Shown here piece after piece: positions 11,001-20,581 of a DNA stretch of 64,000 nucleotides. Made by a program: the position numbers and the translations under genes. Below the pieces are notes generated by a model, which saw only the letters and a list, made by a program, of their open reading frames with translations, was not told where the DNA came from and ran no database searches. The stretch's first letter is position 1, and each line of letters opens with the position of its first letter. The stretch comes from Thalassospira xiamenensis M-5 = DSM 17429. Its GTDB lineage: Bacteria > Pseudomonadota > Alphaproteobacteria > Rhodospirillales > Thalassospiraceae. The stretch is taken from positions 3,001,501-3,065,500 of the forward strand of contig NZ_CP004388.1 in assembly GCF_000300235.2 (NCBI RefSeq). The letters are read 5' to 3'.

Positions 11001-14000
11001 TTGATGAATTGCATGCCTTTGTGCTGGGCGATGGCGACCTGACCATTGGTGTCCTGCGCGATCATCTGCGCACCCGCCTGCCCGAATATATGATCCCTGC
11101 GCGTTTCTTTGCCCTTGATCATCTCCCGCTTACCAGCAGCGGCAAGGTCGACCGAAAGGCCCTTTCGGGCACACCGATGGCCGGTTCACCCAAAACCGCC
11201 CGCCGGAAATCAAAACCGGCTATCGCGGCAAAGCCCGATGCCGAAAATCATGATCTGGCAAATCTGGAACGCGTTCTGCAACGATTGTGGCAGGAAATCC
11301 TGCCCGGTGTGATGGCGGATCGCGAAGACGGTTTCTTTGATGTCGGCGGCAATTCGCTTTTGCTGCTGCGCCTGCATGAAAAGATCAATGCCCGCTGGCC
11401 CGGCAAGGTCAGCATTGCCGATCTGTTCGCCAGCGCCACCATCGCCCGACAGGCCGAACTTCTGGCCGGACTGGATATCGCAACCGATGATCTTGCACTG
11501 GCAAATAACGTCCAGCTCGCAACCGACGAACCGATTGCGGTGATCGGTATCGGACTTCAGCTTGCCGGGGCGGACGATATCGAAACATTCTGGGCCGATG
11601 TTGCTCGCGGGGCGGATCGCGTCCGTCCGCTTACGCCCGAACGCGATCATGAAACCCGCGACATGATGGCCGCCATTGGCCGTTCGGTTCCGGCCCGCTT
11701 CCGCGAAGCCGCCTATCTTGACCGCATCTTTGATTTCGATCCGGGCCGTTTCCGCATGGCACCTGCGGATGCCGCCCTGATTGACCCGGAACAACGCCTG
11801 TTTATCGAAACCGCCCTGATGGCGATGGAAAATGCCGGTTATGGCGGGCAGGCCCTGCGCGGGAAAAAGGTCGGGATTTTTGCCGGTGGCGGGGCAAACC
11901 CGGCATGGCGCGTTGCCATGGAACATGTCGCACGTGACAAGGCCGAACAGGTCTTTGCCCTTAACGTGCCGTCAAACATGGTCACACGCCTGTCCTTCCT
12001 AAAGGACTGGCACGGCCCGGCAAGTATCGTCGATACCGCCTGCTCGTCATCCTTGGTCGCGGTTCATCAGGCCTGCCAGAATTTGCGCAGCGGCACATGC
12101 ACCATCGCCCTTGCCGGTGGCGCAAAACTGATCCCCTGCCCGCCCGATGCGGACGGCGGCTTTACGATTGATTCTTCCACCGCCCGCACCCGCGCCTTTG
12201 ACGACAGCGCCGATGGTACCGGCATGGGCGAAGGCAGCGTTGTCTTTGTCCTCAAACCGCTTGGCAACGCCATCGCCGATGGTGATCCCGTCCATGCCAT
12301 CATCCGCGGCAGTGCCGTCAATCAGGATGGCGCCTCAAGCGGCGCGGCCGCCCCCAACCCGGCCATGCAGGCCGATGTCATCCGGCAGGCCGCGCAAACG
12401 GCGGACATCGAACTGGGTTCCATATCCTATATCGAAGCCCACGGTACCGGCACATCGCTTGGCGATCCGATTGAAATCGATGGCCTGACCCGTGCATTTG
12501 CCGGAAGCACGGATGAACATGGCTTTGCCCTGATCGGCTCGGCCAAGGGGAATTACGGCCATCTTGATGGGGCGGCGGGGGCCCTTGGTCTTGCGCGCGC
12601 CATCATGGTATTGCGCTTTGATCAGGCCCCGCCACAACCCTTCTTTGAAACCCCCAACAGCCGGATTGATTTCGCCCGGGCCCCGGTGCGCCCGACCAAT
12701 CGCCTTGAACCCTTGGCAGATCGCGGCGCGCCAAAACGCGCCGGTGTCAGCTCCTTCGGGCTAAGCGGCATCAACGCCCATGTGATCCTTGAAGCCGCCC
12801 CGAAACGCAGCGCAAATCCACAGGATGGAACACAGGATGAAACCGCGCAAAACGGGACCTTCATCCTTGCGCTGTCGGCTGCCAACGAGGCGGCATTAAC
12901 CGATTATGCAGCCAAACTGCATCGTGACATCGCCAGGGACACCACCCTTGATGTCCGTGACATCTGCCACACGCTTGCCACCGGGCGCGATCAGCTAAAG
13001 CATCGCTTCGCCGTTGCCGTGTCGGATCGCGACAGCGTTATTAACGCTCTTGCCGGGTTGATCGCCGGTGACACGACACATTGCGCGGCCCCCAAACCTG
13101 CCACTGGGGCATCATCGGTTTCTGCGGTTTCGACCAATCCTGCCGATGCAACCGCCAACGCTCGTGAATGGCTGGCCGGTGCGAACCTGATCTGGCCCGA
13201 CGACATGCGCGCGCGCCGCGTGTCCCTTCCCCATGCACCTTTTGCGAAAATCGTTTGCAAACCGGTCTTTGGCGACACCCGGGCCCCTGATACCGCCATC
13301 ATGACCGGCCCGGTCGAAACCGAAAGGGGCCGCTGCTTTGCCATTCCGGTTGCCGCCCCGTCCTTCTGGCCGACAAATGAACATCACCTGAACGGACAAC
13401 CGACACTGGTCGGCATGGCGGTTCCCGCCATGATCGCAACAGCGGCCCGAAACGGGACAGGCGACCAAACCGTTCATATTTCCGACCTTAAATGGCAAAA
13501 GGCCCTTCTTCCCAATGCCCTGCCCGATGGTACGGCAACGCTGCTGCTTGGAAATGACGGTCATGTAGAACTGGGTGGCCGTCTGAAAAACGGCAAATGG
13601 TCGATCTTTGCCACCGCGCGCTGGGCCAATGACGCACCGGAAAAGAACCGGACTGATAATTCGCTGTCACTTGATCATGTGCGGGCAAAATGCACCTTGC
13701 AGGCCCATGTTCTGCCCCATGCCCCCCAGATCGGCCCGATTTCGATCAGCGACCGCTGGGATTGCCGGATGTCCATGCATTACAGCGCGGACGAAACCAC
13801 GGCGATCACGCATCTGAAACTGAAACCGCAATATCATGCCGACCTGCGCGACTGGATCATTCATCCGGCCATGGCCGATATTGCCTGCAGCATGATTCTG
13901 ACGACCGAGGATAATGGCTCTCTCCCCGTCGGCATTGACGAAATCACGCTGCACGCCCCGTTTAGCGGCGATATCATTGTCTGTGCCGAACGTCGCCATC

Positions 14001-17000
14001 CGGGCCAGGCCGACTTCACCTTCTTTGATGCCGACAGCCAAAAACTGCTTCTGACCATACGCGGCATTCGTTTCTCGGGGGATGTTAACGGCAAAGCCGC
14101 ATCCGCCATACCGGAACTGCTCGAAATTGACTGGTTGCCGGGCACGGTTGAAATGCAACCGGTTCCCGAAAACACCATCATGATTGCCGATGGCGATTTC
14201 TGGCCGATCCCGCCTGCATGTCAACGCGTCCATCCCGATATGCTCGGCAAGGATATGCTGGCAAAGGCACAAAACGTCATTCTGGCGTTGCAGCCGGGCG
14301 AAGACATCGCCCTTCGCACCGCCCGATGCCTGCGCGATATCCTGCGCTCGATGCGCGGACGGATGCGGCTTGTCGTTGCCGGAAGCGGTGCCTATCAGAT
14401 CGACCGCGATACCGTTCCGGCCTCCCCGGATCAAAGTGCCGCTGCCGGTGTTGCCATCGCGGTGGCCGCCGAAGAACCGCGTCTTGCCCTTTCCTTTACT
14501 GATATCTCACCGGCTGATTTCATCGCGCATGTCGGTGGTGAACTGGCAGCCGATCCTGGCCGCGATCCGGTTTCGGTTTATCGCAATCAGGTCCGTTATC
14601 GCCGCAAACTGCGCCCGATTTCAGGGCACGATAACCTGCCGCAACCCAACTGGCCCGATCATGGCGTCTGTGTCGTGACCGGCGGCACCGGTGGCTTTGC
14701 CATGGCCCTTGCCGAAGAAATGGCTTTGGGCGGCAAAATCACGCTTGCCCTTCTTGCCCGTCGCGGTGAAGACGGTCTTGATGCCATTGTGCAGTCTAAA
14801 CTGGCCGACCTGCGCGCCAAGGGTATTAAAGTATCAATCCACACCTGCGACGTTGCCGATAAAAACGCCCTGTCCGATACCCTTGCCACGATCCGAAATA
14901 GTCTTGGCCCGATCACCGCCATCGCGCACGCCGCCGGGCTTGCCGATGGCGGGTTCCTTGCCGTGCGCGACATGGATGCGTTCGACGCCATCATGGCCGC
15001 CAAGATCAACGGAGCCCGTCATCTTGACGCCCTGACCCTTAACGACCCCGTGCAGGCCTTTGTCATGTTCGGCAGCCTGACGGCCATCGTCGGTGTACCC
15101 GGTCAGGCCGCCTATAGTGCGGCCAACGCCTTCCTTGACGGTTTTGCCCGTTACCGCAGGTCACAGGGCCGCCCGGCACTGACCATCGACTGGTGTGCCC
15201 TTGCCGATCAGGGCATGGCGGCGCGCCACAATGTACCGCTTCAGGACGGGGCCGCCATCACCCCGCAACAGGCCCCGGTCTTCTGGCGCGATGCCATGTA
15301 CAGCACGGCCGCGCAGCTTGTCGTGCTTGATCCGGCCCTTGCCGGTGAAACAGCCGCACAACCGGAAAAACCCGTGACCACACCGGCATCTGTATCCGTC
15401 ACGGCAACGGATATCTCGCAAAAGATCGCGGCCATCTGGGCCGAAACACTCGGCTATGATGCCATCGCACCGGATGATGATTTCTTTGCCCTTGGCGGCG
15501 ATTCCATTACCGGCATGCAGATCGTTGATCGCATGAATGCCGAACTGAAACTGTCGCTGGCGATTTCGGACCTGTTTGCCGCACCGACGGTATCCGATCT
15601 GACGGCCCAATTCGCCCCGTCACCGGCGGGCGATGTCAACATACCTGAAATATCCGATCATCGTGACGCGATATCGGACGAAAAGGCCACTCCTGCGGAA
15701 AAAATTGCAAAAATCTGGGCCGAAATCCTTGGTTATGACACCATCGACCCGGACGAGGATTTCTATGCCCTGGGCGGAGATTCCATCACCGGCATGCAGA
15801 TCGTTGATCGCATGAATGCCGAACTTGCCTGCAACATCGGTCTTGCCGATCTGTTTGAAACCCCAACGATCACCGCACTGGCCGCAAAAATATCACCATC
15901 CGTTGAAACGGCGGAACTTCCCCAGTCATCGGCAAATCCCCCAGCCGAAGAAACATCTCTGCCATCGGCATCAAAACCCGTAAAGGCAGCAACAGAAACC
16001 GGGATCGAAACCGATCCGCGCCGCGCGCCTGAAATGGAATTCTATCCGCTGGCCCCCGAACAGGTTTCCGTTCTGCATGCCGAACATAGCGGCAATATGG
16101 GTACGGCCTTCAACCTGCCGCATGCCTTCATGCTTGATGACAGTATCGATCTTGATCGCCTGCGCGATGCCATCTCCCGCCTGACGGAACGCCACGAAAT
16201 CCTGCGCACCCGGTTGATTGCCAATGGCGATGACTGGGCGATGAAAATTCTGCCACTTCATGAAGCCCTGCCCGATCTGACGCCAATTGAACTTGATGCT
16301 TCGCTATCACTTGAAGATGTCGGCGCGGACCTTGTCATGCCGTTCGATCTGGCAACGGAAATCCCCGCGCGCTGGCGTCTGATCTGCGCTGCCAACGGTC
16401 AAAAGGCACTGTTCTTTGATATCCATCACACGGTTTGCGATGGCTTTACCATTGAAATGCTGCTGGGGGATTTGCTGGCCCTTTATCGTGGGCAGGTCTT
16501 GGGCCCACTCCCCTATCAGCTTCGCGATTACGCGTATTGGAGCCAGCAACCCGAAAGCCTCAAGCGGCTTGAAACGGCACGTGATTACTGGCTTTCCCTC
16601 TATCAGGGGCCGCTTCCGAAACTGGATATGCCGTCTGATCGCAGACGCCCGGCCTTCCACAGCTTCAGGGGCGAAATCGTCGCGTTTGATATTGATCCGG
16701 CCTTGCTGAAATCGGCACGGAAATTCGCATCAGATCAACGCGTCACCATGTTCTCGCTCATGATGGCAACGTGGTTTGCCGTGCTTGGCAGGATCACCGC
16801 AACCGACGATCTGGTGATCAGCGTCCCGGTCAACCAGCGCGACGGGACGGGTTTCCGCAACGTGCCGGGCATGATGGTATCGCTTTTGCCGCTCCGCATG
16901 CAGATTGCTAATGATGAAACCTTCGCATCCCTACTGCACAAGGTGCAAAACCACCATATCGATGCGCTACGCCACCGGGCCTATTTCCTTGATCTGCTGC

Positions 17001-20000
17001 TCGATGATCTCTCGCCACCTGCCACCCCCGAACGCACCCTGCTGTCCGAAATATCCCTGTCTTACATGAACTATGCGCAGGGCGATTACGGACCGGATGA
17101 TCAGGCCAAATCCATGCTCCCCATCGGCCTTGGCCGGCAGCAATGCAAAAACGATCTGGCGATCTTTGTCCGCGATCTGCCCGAACGAATGTCCATCTCG
17201 TTTGACTATTATGCCGATATGTTCGATCAGGCGCGCATGATCGAACTCGGTCATATCTTCACAAAAACCCTGCAAAAACTGGTTACGACGGAAACTACCG
17301 CGAAAACCATACCGATTGCCGATCTTGATCTTCTGCCCGATGATCAGAAAACAAATATCGAAATCTGGGAACAGGGTCCGCAACCGGAAACCAGCCTTGA
17401 TGCGGACACGAATGCCGGAATCTTTGCGATATTCGCCAATCAGGCCTCTGTCACCCCCGATGCCCCTGCCATCCGCGATAACAACGGCACATGGACCTTT
17501 GGGGAACTGCATGCCGATGCGCGCGCCATTGCCCACTGCCTGCAAACCGCCGGGGTCAAACCGGGCGATCTGGTTGCGATGCATATTGAACGCGGTCGTC
17601 CGGCCATTGCGGCAATTCTTGGGATTACCGCCATCGGCGCGGGATATGTCCCGCTTGATCCGGCCTATCCGGCGGCGCGCAATCAATTCATCCTGTCAGA
17701 CAGCCGCGCCAAACTGGTTCTGGTCGATGACATCGGATATGACGCGCTTGATGCCTTGTCCGAAACCGGCGGTCCATGCCCGCAACGGATCAATATCGCG
17801 GGCATTGCCCCGGCACCGGCGGACTTCACCCTGCCCGAATTGACCAACCCGGACAGTTTGCCTGCCTATATCATGTATACCTCCGGCTCGACCGGAACGC
17901 CCAAGGGGGTTCTGATCGAACAGGGGGCCGTGCGTCGGCTGGCATTTGGGGCGGATTACGCCAAAATCGTCGCTGGTGATGTGGTGGCACAGGCGGGGCC
18001 GCTGGCATTTGATGCCTCGACCTTTGAAATCTGGGCGACCTTGCTGCGTGGGGCGGAAATCGCCGTAATTGACCGTAATGACCTGCTTGATCCGGCCAGA
18101 TTCGGCGATGCTCTGTCGCAATTTGGTGTCACGAAAATGTTCATGAGTGTCGGCCTGTTCAATCGTCAGGTCGATCATGATCCCCGCACCCTTGCCGGAC
18201 TTGATATCCTGATGATCGGCGGGGACGCGATCAGCAAACAGCATGTCCGCACCTTCATCGCCACCTGCCCCGATGTCACGGTTCTGAACGGCTATGGTCC
18301 GACCGAAAGCACCACCTTTGCCGTTGTCGGCCCGATCGCCGAAAATGATCTGGCGGGCGATACCGACGCCACCATCATCGGCAAACCGATCCCCTTCACC
18401 AAAACCCTGATCCTTGATCAGAACGGTCAACGCGCGCCCGTCGGCGTCTGGGGCGAATTGATGATTGGCGGGTCACGGCTGGCACGCGAATACTGGCAAC
18501 GCCCCGACCTGACCCGCGAACGGTTCATCGCTGATCCTGATCAACCTGGCGAACGGCTCTATCGCACAGGCGACCTTGCCCGCTGGACCCGCGATGGCAG
18601 GATCGAATTTGGCGGCCGCCATGACAATCAGATCAAATTGCGCGGTTTCCGCATCGAACTGGATGAAATCGAACAGCAGCTTCAATCCGCACCCGGCATC
18701 AAAAATGCCGTTGCCCTGTTTGACGCAACCGCCCCTGACGGCGGGGCAATCATCGGCTGTATTCAGACGGCACAGGGGCAGGATATCGATATCCCTGCCC
18801 TGATGACGTGGCTTGGCCAACATCTGCCTGGCTACATGATCCCGGCGAAATGGCATATCGTCGATACCATCCCGATCACCGCCAATGGCAAGGTGGATCG
18901 CAAGACATTGCTCGAAACGGTGCGCACGCAATCAAGTGCGCTGGCCCTTGATAACGGCACAGATACCCCGCCCGCCACCCCGGCAGAAGAACTGGTTGCC
19001 GATATCTTTACCGAGGTTTTCGCAAGCCCCATCCATAACCGCCACGCAAGCTTCACCCAGCTTGGCGGTCACAGCCTGATGGCAATCCGGATCGTGAACC
19101 GCATTGCGGACCGGACCGGCAAACGCATCAGCATGGCCGGCTTCTTTACCGATCCGACGGTTGCGGGACTAGCCCGCCATATCGAAAATGCCACCCTCGA
19201 TATCGCCGCCACCGGCAATGGCCAAATCCCGCGCGCACCGGCAATGGAACATTACCCGGCCAGCCACGCGCAAAAACGGCTTTATCTGCTCTCAAAGATG
19301 GACGGCAACAGCGATGCCTATGGCATGCTTTATGTCTTCCGCTGCACCGGTGATTTGCGGGCCGATATCCTGCAATCCGCCCTGACCCGTCTGGTGGACC
19401 GTCATGAAACATTGCGCACGGGCTTTGTCGAACAGGACGGCACGATCACACAGAAAATCCACGCCACCACGCCGCCTGGCGTCGCGTTTGATGATCTTTC
19501 CGGTCATGGCGATCCGGCCCGCGAAGCCCTTCGCCTGACACGGCTTGAAGCCGCAACACCGATGATCCTTGACCAGCCGCCCCTGATCCGCGGGCGTGTG
19601 ATCAAGGTGGCGGCAAATGAATGCCTGATGATCCTGATGACCCATCATATTGTCGGCGATGGCTGGTCTTCGCGCATCCTGATCAATGAACTTGGCGCGC
19701 TTTATGACGCCGTTGTCCATGAACGGAACGCTGCCCTGCCGCAACTTCCGATCACGTATAAGGATTTCGCCCATTGGCAATCCAAACAGAACTGGGCCGA
19801 TGCCGCCGATTACTGGCGTCAACAGCTTGCCAATGCCCCGGAACAGATCAATCTGCCAACGGATCGCCCTGTACCGGAAAAACAATCCTTCCGCGGCGCG
19901 CATGTGCATCTTGCCCTGCCCGATGATGTTTTATCGGGCCTGCATCGGCTTGCCAGCCTGAACAAAACAACCCTGTCATCGGTTGGTCTGTCTCTGTTTT

Positions 20001-20581
20001 CCGCCATGCTCTATCGCCTGACGCGCCAAACCGATATGGTCATCGGCATGGGCGTTGCCGGGCGCGAACGCATGGAAACCGAAGGCCTGATCGGCTTCTT
20101 CGTCAATGTCCTGCCGATCCGCATGCAGCTTGACGACGACACCGATCTTGGCGATCTGATCCGTACCACCCATATCAATATTGCCAATGCGCTGGACCGG
20201 CAGGATTTCCCGTTTGATGAACTGGTTCGCGCGGTTGCGCCAAAACGCAAATCCAACCGCCAGCCATTGGTCAATGTGGTGTTCGAATATCAGCGCTTCG
20301 AAGCCGTAAGCAACTTGGCACAAACCGACGGGACACAATCCGGCCTGCCGATGCTTGCCCCCGATGCCGACGGCATACTGCCATCCAACATGGATGCCTT
20401 TGTCGATAACACGACGGCCAAACATGACATCATTCTGTTCCTGACCGAAGAAGCCGGTCAGGCACGCTTCACCCTTGAATATGATACCGATCTGTTCGAT
20501 GCGGAAACCATGCAGCGCTGGTTGGCCTTCCTTGGCAAATTCGCTGCTGCCGCCGCACAAAATGCCCAAAGGGACGCATAA
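5012..20581 (+). CDS. Giant hybrid NRPS-PKS: TubC-C-A-T-C-A(Ser)-T-KS-DH-KR-T-T-C-A-T-C
   Basis: About 5,189 residues. The ATG at 5012 is preferred over a GTG three bases earlier because an AGGGAG ribosome site lies 7 bases upstream. Domains: TubC-like docking 8-65; C 80-500 with variant D202-H203-LCFDG; A 507-1007, code DALWLGGTFK, near known Val codes; T Ser near 1051; C with HHAICDG at 1235; A 1557-2055, code DVWHFSLVDK, the classic Ser code; T near 2114; KS 2174-2597 with Cys2344; AT-less linker 2615-2755; DH 2778-3025 with an HxxxG His; KR 3218-3408 with Ser3355 and Tyr3368; tandem ACPs with Ser3498 and Ser3591; C with HHTVCDG at 3805; A 4134-4638, code DAFFMGGTFK, aliphatic-like; T; C-terminal C with HHIVGDG at 4878. 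There is no AT in the PKS module. The terminal C domain must accept the aminoacyl unit loaded on the next protein, so that module is split across two polypeptides. Confidence 0.95.
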   Translation: MNTDQLSRRTQTARNLLDKLRQRDIVLSLHANGHDLCFDAPTGAFDDALKSETRDLKAEILSLLREPSDAESHDTKAGPILKFFPAHPAIEGQWIARRDQPASANYHIVTGITLPKGTGFNAVRDAIAAIVKRHDALRSTFVEQDGQLIQRVHADMPVTVRKIDTTREIRHDLFDLATGPLARFGYIEHDDGKAPQLAMAIDHLCFDGQSIMLLQKELLAILAGNTPGNIPDIEKLVRNAHRNLDRERGEIARKFWSARTDKLLSAGLPDDPAAERNGDGKRLLIKLTGKDAEAFAKLASHTRKTTQTTLWAALTIAVIARHKENATAVIGLPFAGRRDKETMQSMGCFVNVLPVAIKPDMADNLDALTRQVGHEVLSMLDVQDYPLSRLMHDLTQAAQGPTGLPFDAVHVMESSDSPFVIEDLDFGAGKFPLMVGMMKNGPETSLAVEYQSHVFGEAWIERFAKRFLTFARALAKNPEMPLGLVDLLPDDEHDHLTVALNDTASDYPRDCGLGELLARQVTNPANADKIALQDRDRKITYRTLGQHVSAVSAGLDALDVAPGSIVALAADRTLDAIITILGIAWHGAAYLPIDKSLPADAIAALMAECGARTLLCDNAEFERLSGLSDRVRIAQLPDANATSDATFAKRAGDDLAYVMFTSGSTGAPKGVLIPNRAVARLVLNNRVLAFDETDVMAQAASLGFDAATLEVWAPLLNGGKLVLIDNETLFDPTALQNALKGGGVTTMWLTASLFNRIADDAPGCFSPLKRLLSGGEALSPPHLQKVMAACPDLTLINGYGPTENTTFTCIHPITPHDVNSATIPIGRPIGNTRTYILDTGGQPVPTGVWGELYAAGDGLALGYSGVPERTAKAFVTFDHLPETRLYKTGDRVRWRSDGMIEFGGRGDGQVKIRGHRIETAAIEKRLSQIDGIRNACVMPVGVGADAFLGAAVAADQDNSNVWMHILGRNLPDYMIPERFVVLDHLPVNVNGKVDHKQLLGALANTAPLAPQTGNAATSNELEQIVAEQFRALFGNRDITASSDFFALGGHSLVAMRLAGLLEKSTGVRPKLQDIFVARTVGGIAALLANHKQNGKQFLIPKADGPKFPLSSGQARLWVLQRMQPDMAVYSVPAAFEINGPIDADALQTALHKLEERQHALRLRFKSDPHHPDGVSQYLAPVGSWLMGRHQMDEGPARLFIARETVRPFDLENKPLARADLITLAPDRHWMLVSLHHAICDGWSMPTLLRDLAALYAAETGSPAAPLPELDRHYEDFASWQHGYLSSTDGKDLLARWQERLLPLPEPLALPTDRRRPKARRFAGDFHEITFGEQTTRLINDAADRHGTTAFSILTALVQILMYRQCGQTDIPLGMLVAGREQTALDDVVGFFVNTVVLRQNVDPNAGFDDHLAQTGKTIIDALSDQAAPFEDVVAAVNAPRDPARNPLFDVLVAWQDSIPNLGKLGDAELSLLKTEFPFSKFDLAFYFSKQNDALLCQIEFDTDLFDKSTIQAIFNRLEILAAAALSTSSSAKIAELPILPADERARIDQFNATDLDLAIERSISEPFTDQVRATPGAPAVIGTSATLSYEQFARRASGIAAKLRATSVGPGDVIGVAVRRSIDMLAAIHGILLCGAAYSPLDPDHPEQRRTDMLDDLGYPRVITTADLADLFDADKVLIIDGSEDADIPDAINAPDDLAYVLFTSGSTGRPKGVEIAHRGVLNRILWMQDAFPIGPEDVILQKTPITFDVSVWELFWWSWTGARVVLPDPGVERDPQQLAQAIRDHGVTTMHFVPSMLASFLFSVEHGLVDIEHLGSLKRVFASGEALDPALVKRFNDLLFDRFGTELHNLYGPTEATVDVTWHACSPLENPDIVPIGKPIANTTIRILDDRLGDMPIGIAGEIVLGGPQIARGYRNRPELTAEKFPDDPRNPGHKLYRTGDLGRFLADGSVEYLGRIDHQVKIRGFRIECGEVETTIESHDLVERALVKAVRIGDLDELHAFVLGDGDLTIGVLRDHLRTRLPEYMIPARFFALDHLPLTSSGKVDRKALSGTPMAGSPKTARRKSKPAIAAKPDAENHDLANLERVLQRLWQEILPGVMADREDGFFDVGGNSLLLLRLHEKINARWPGKVSIADLFASATIARQAELLAGLDIATDDLALANNVQLATDEPIAVIGIGLQLAGADDIETFWADVARGADRVRPLTPERDHETRDMMAAIGRSVPARFREAAYLDRIFDFDPGRFRMAPADAALIDPEQRLFIETALMAMENAGYGGQALRGKKVGIFAGGGANPAWRVAMEHVARDKAEQVFALNVPSNMVTRLSFLKDWHGPASIVDTACSSSLVAVHQACQNLRSGTCTIALAGGAKLIPCPPDADGGFTIDSSTARTRAFDDSADGTGMGEGSVVFVLKPLGNAIADGDPVHAIIRGSAVNQDGASSGAAAPNPAMQADVIRQAAQTADIELGSISYIEAHGTGTSLGDPIEIDGLTRAFAGSTDEHGFALIGSAKGNYGHLDGAAGALGLARAIMVLRFDQAPPQPFFETPNSRIDFARAPVRPTNRLEPLADRGAPKRAGVSSFGLSGINAHVILEAAPKRSANPQDGTQDETAQNGTFILALSAANEAALTDYAAKLHRDIARDTTLDVRDICHTLATGRDQLKHRFAVAVSDRDSVINALAGLIAGDTTHCAAPKPATGASSVSAVSTNPADATANAREWLAGANLIWPDDMRARRVSLPHAPFAKIVCKPVFGDTRAPDTAIMTGPVETERGRCFAIPVAAPSFWPTNEHHLNGQPTLVGMAVPAMIATAARNGTGDQTVHISDLKWQKALLPNALPDGTATLLLGNDGHVELGGRLKNGKWSIFATARWANDAPEKNRTDNSLSLDHVRAKCTLQAHVLPHAPQIGPISISDRWDCRMSMHYSADETTAITHLKLKPQYHADLRDWIIHPAMADIACSMILTTEDNGSLPVGIDEITLHAPFSGDIIVCAERRHPGQADFTFFDADSQKLLLTIRGIRFSGDVNGKAASAIPELLEIDWLPGTVEMQPVPENTIMIADGDFWPIPPACQRVHPDMLGKDMLAKAQNVILALQPGEDIALRTARCLRDILRSMRGRMRLVVAGSGAYQIDRDTVPASPDQSAAAGVAIAVAAEEPRLALSFTDISPADFIAHVGGELAADPGRDPVSVYRNQVRYRRKLRPISGHDNLPQPNWPDHGVCVVTGGTGGFAMALAEEMALGGKITLALLARRGEDGLDAIVQSKLADLRAKGIKVSIHTCDVADKNALSDTLATIRNSLGPITAIAHAAGLADGGFLAVRDMDAFDAIMAAKINGARHLDALTLNDPVQAFVMFGSLTAIVGVPGQAAYSAANAFLDGFARYRRSQGRPALTIDWCALADQGMAARHNVPLQDGAAITPQQAPVFWRDAMYSTAAQLVVLDPALAGETAAQPEKPVTTPASVSVTATDISQKIAAIWAETLGYDAIAPDDDFFALGGDSITGMQIVDRMNAELKLSLAISDLFAAPTVSDLTAQFAPSPAGDVNIPEISDHRDAISDEKATPAEKIAKIWAEILGYDTIDPDEDFYALGGDSITGMQIVDRMNAELACNIGLADLFETPTITALAAKISPSVETAELPQSSANPPAEETSLPSASKPVKAATETGIETDPRRAPEMEFYPLAPEQVSVLHAEHSGNMGTAFNLPHAFMLDDSIDLDRLRDAISRLTERHEILRTRLIANGDDWAMKILPLHEALPDLTPIELDASLSLEDVGADLVMPFDLATEIPARWRLICAANGQKALFFDIHHTVCDGFTIEMLLGDLLALYRGQVLGPLPYQLRDYAYWSQQPESLKRLETARDYWLSLYQGPLPKLDMPSDRRRPAFHSFRGEIVAFDIDPALLKSARKFASDQRVTMFSLMMATWFAVLGRITATDDLVISVPVNQRDGTGFRNVPGMMVSLLPLRMQIANDETFASLLHKVQNHHIDALRHRAYFLDLLLDDLSPPATPERTLLSEISLSYMNYAQGDYGPDDQAKSMLPIGLGRQQCKNDLAIFVRDLPERMSISFDYYADMFDQARMIELGHIFTKTLQKLVTTETTAKTIPIADLDLLPDDQKTNIEIWEQGPQPETSLDADTNAGIFAIFANQASVTPDAPAIRDNNGTWTFGELHADARAIAHCLQTAGVKPGDLVAMHIERGRPAIAAILGITAIGAGYVPLDPAYPAARNQFILSDSRAKLVLVDDIGYDALDALSETGGPCPQRINIAGIAPAPADFTLPELTNPDSLPAYIMYTSGSTGTPKGVLIEQGAVRRLAFGADYAKIVAGDVVAQAGPLAFDASTFEIWATLLRGAEIAVIDRNDLLDPARFGDALSQFGVTKMFMSVGLFNRQVDHDPRTLAGLDILMIGGDAISKQHVRTFIATCPDVTVLNGYGPTESTTFAVVGPIAENDLAGDTDATIIGKPIPFTKTLILDQNGQRAPVGVWGELMIGGSRLAREYWQRPDLTRERFIADPDQPGERLYRTGDLARWTRDGRIEFGGRHDNQIKLRGFRIELDEIEQQLQSAPGIKNAVALFDATAPDGGAIIGCIQTAQGQDIDIPALMTWLGQHLPGYMIPAKWHIVDTIPITANGKVDRKTLLETVRTQSSALALDNGTDTPPATPAEELVADIFTEVFASPIHNRHASFTQLGGHSLMAIRIVNRIADRTGKRISMAGFFTDPTVAGLARHIENATLDIAATGNGQIPRAPAMEHYPASHAQKRLYLLSKMDGNSDAYGMLYVFRCTGDLRADILQSALTRLVDRHETLRTGFVEQDGTITQKIHATTPPGVAFDDLSGHGDPAREALRLTRLEAATPMILDQPPLIRGRVIKVAANECLMILMTHHIVGDGWSSRILINELGALYDAVVHERNAALPQLPITYKDFAHWQSKQNWADAADYWRQQLANAPEQINLPTDRPVPEKQSFRGAHVHLALPDDVLSGLHRLASLNKTTLSSVGLSLFSAMLYRLTRQTDMVIGMGVAGRERMETEGLIGFFVNVLPIRMQLDDDTDLGDLIRTTHINIANALDRQDFPFDELVRAVAPKRKSNRQPLVNVVFEYQRFEAVSNLAQTDGTQSGLPMLAPDADGILPSNMDAFVDNTTAKHDIILFLTEEAGQARFTLEYDTDLFDAETMQRWLAFLGKFAAAAAQNAQRDA
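15509..15825 (+). repeat. Direct repeat within the tandem ACP region
   Basis: A 38-base identical block occurs at 15509-15546 and again at 15788-15825. The copies are 279 bases (93 codons) apart, and similarity continues on both sides. The block encodes the phosphopantetheine-attachment helix after the serine (ITGMQIVDRMNAEL) in each of two successive ACPs. This indicates a recent duplication or gene conversion of one ACP. Confidence 0.85.
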
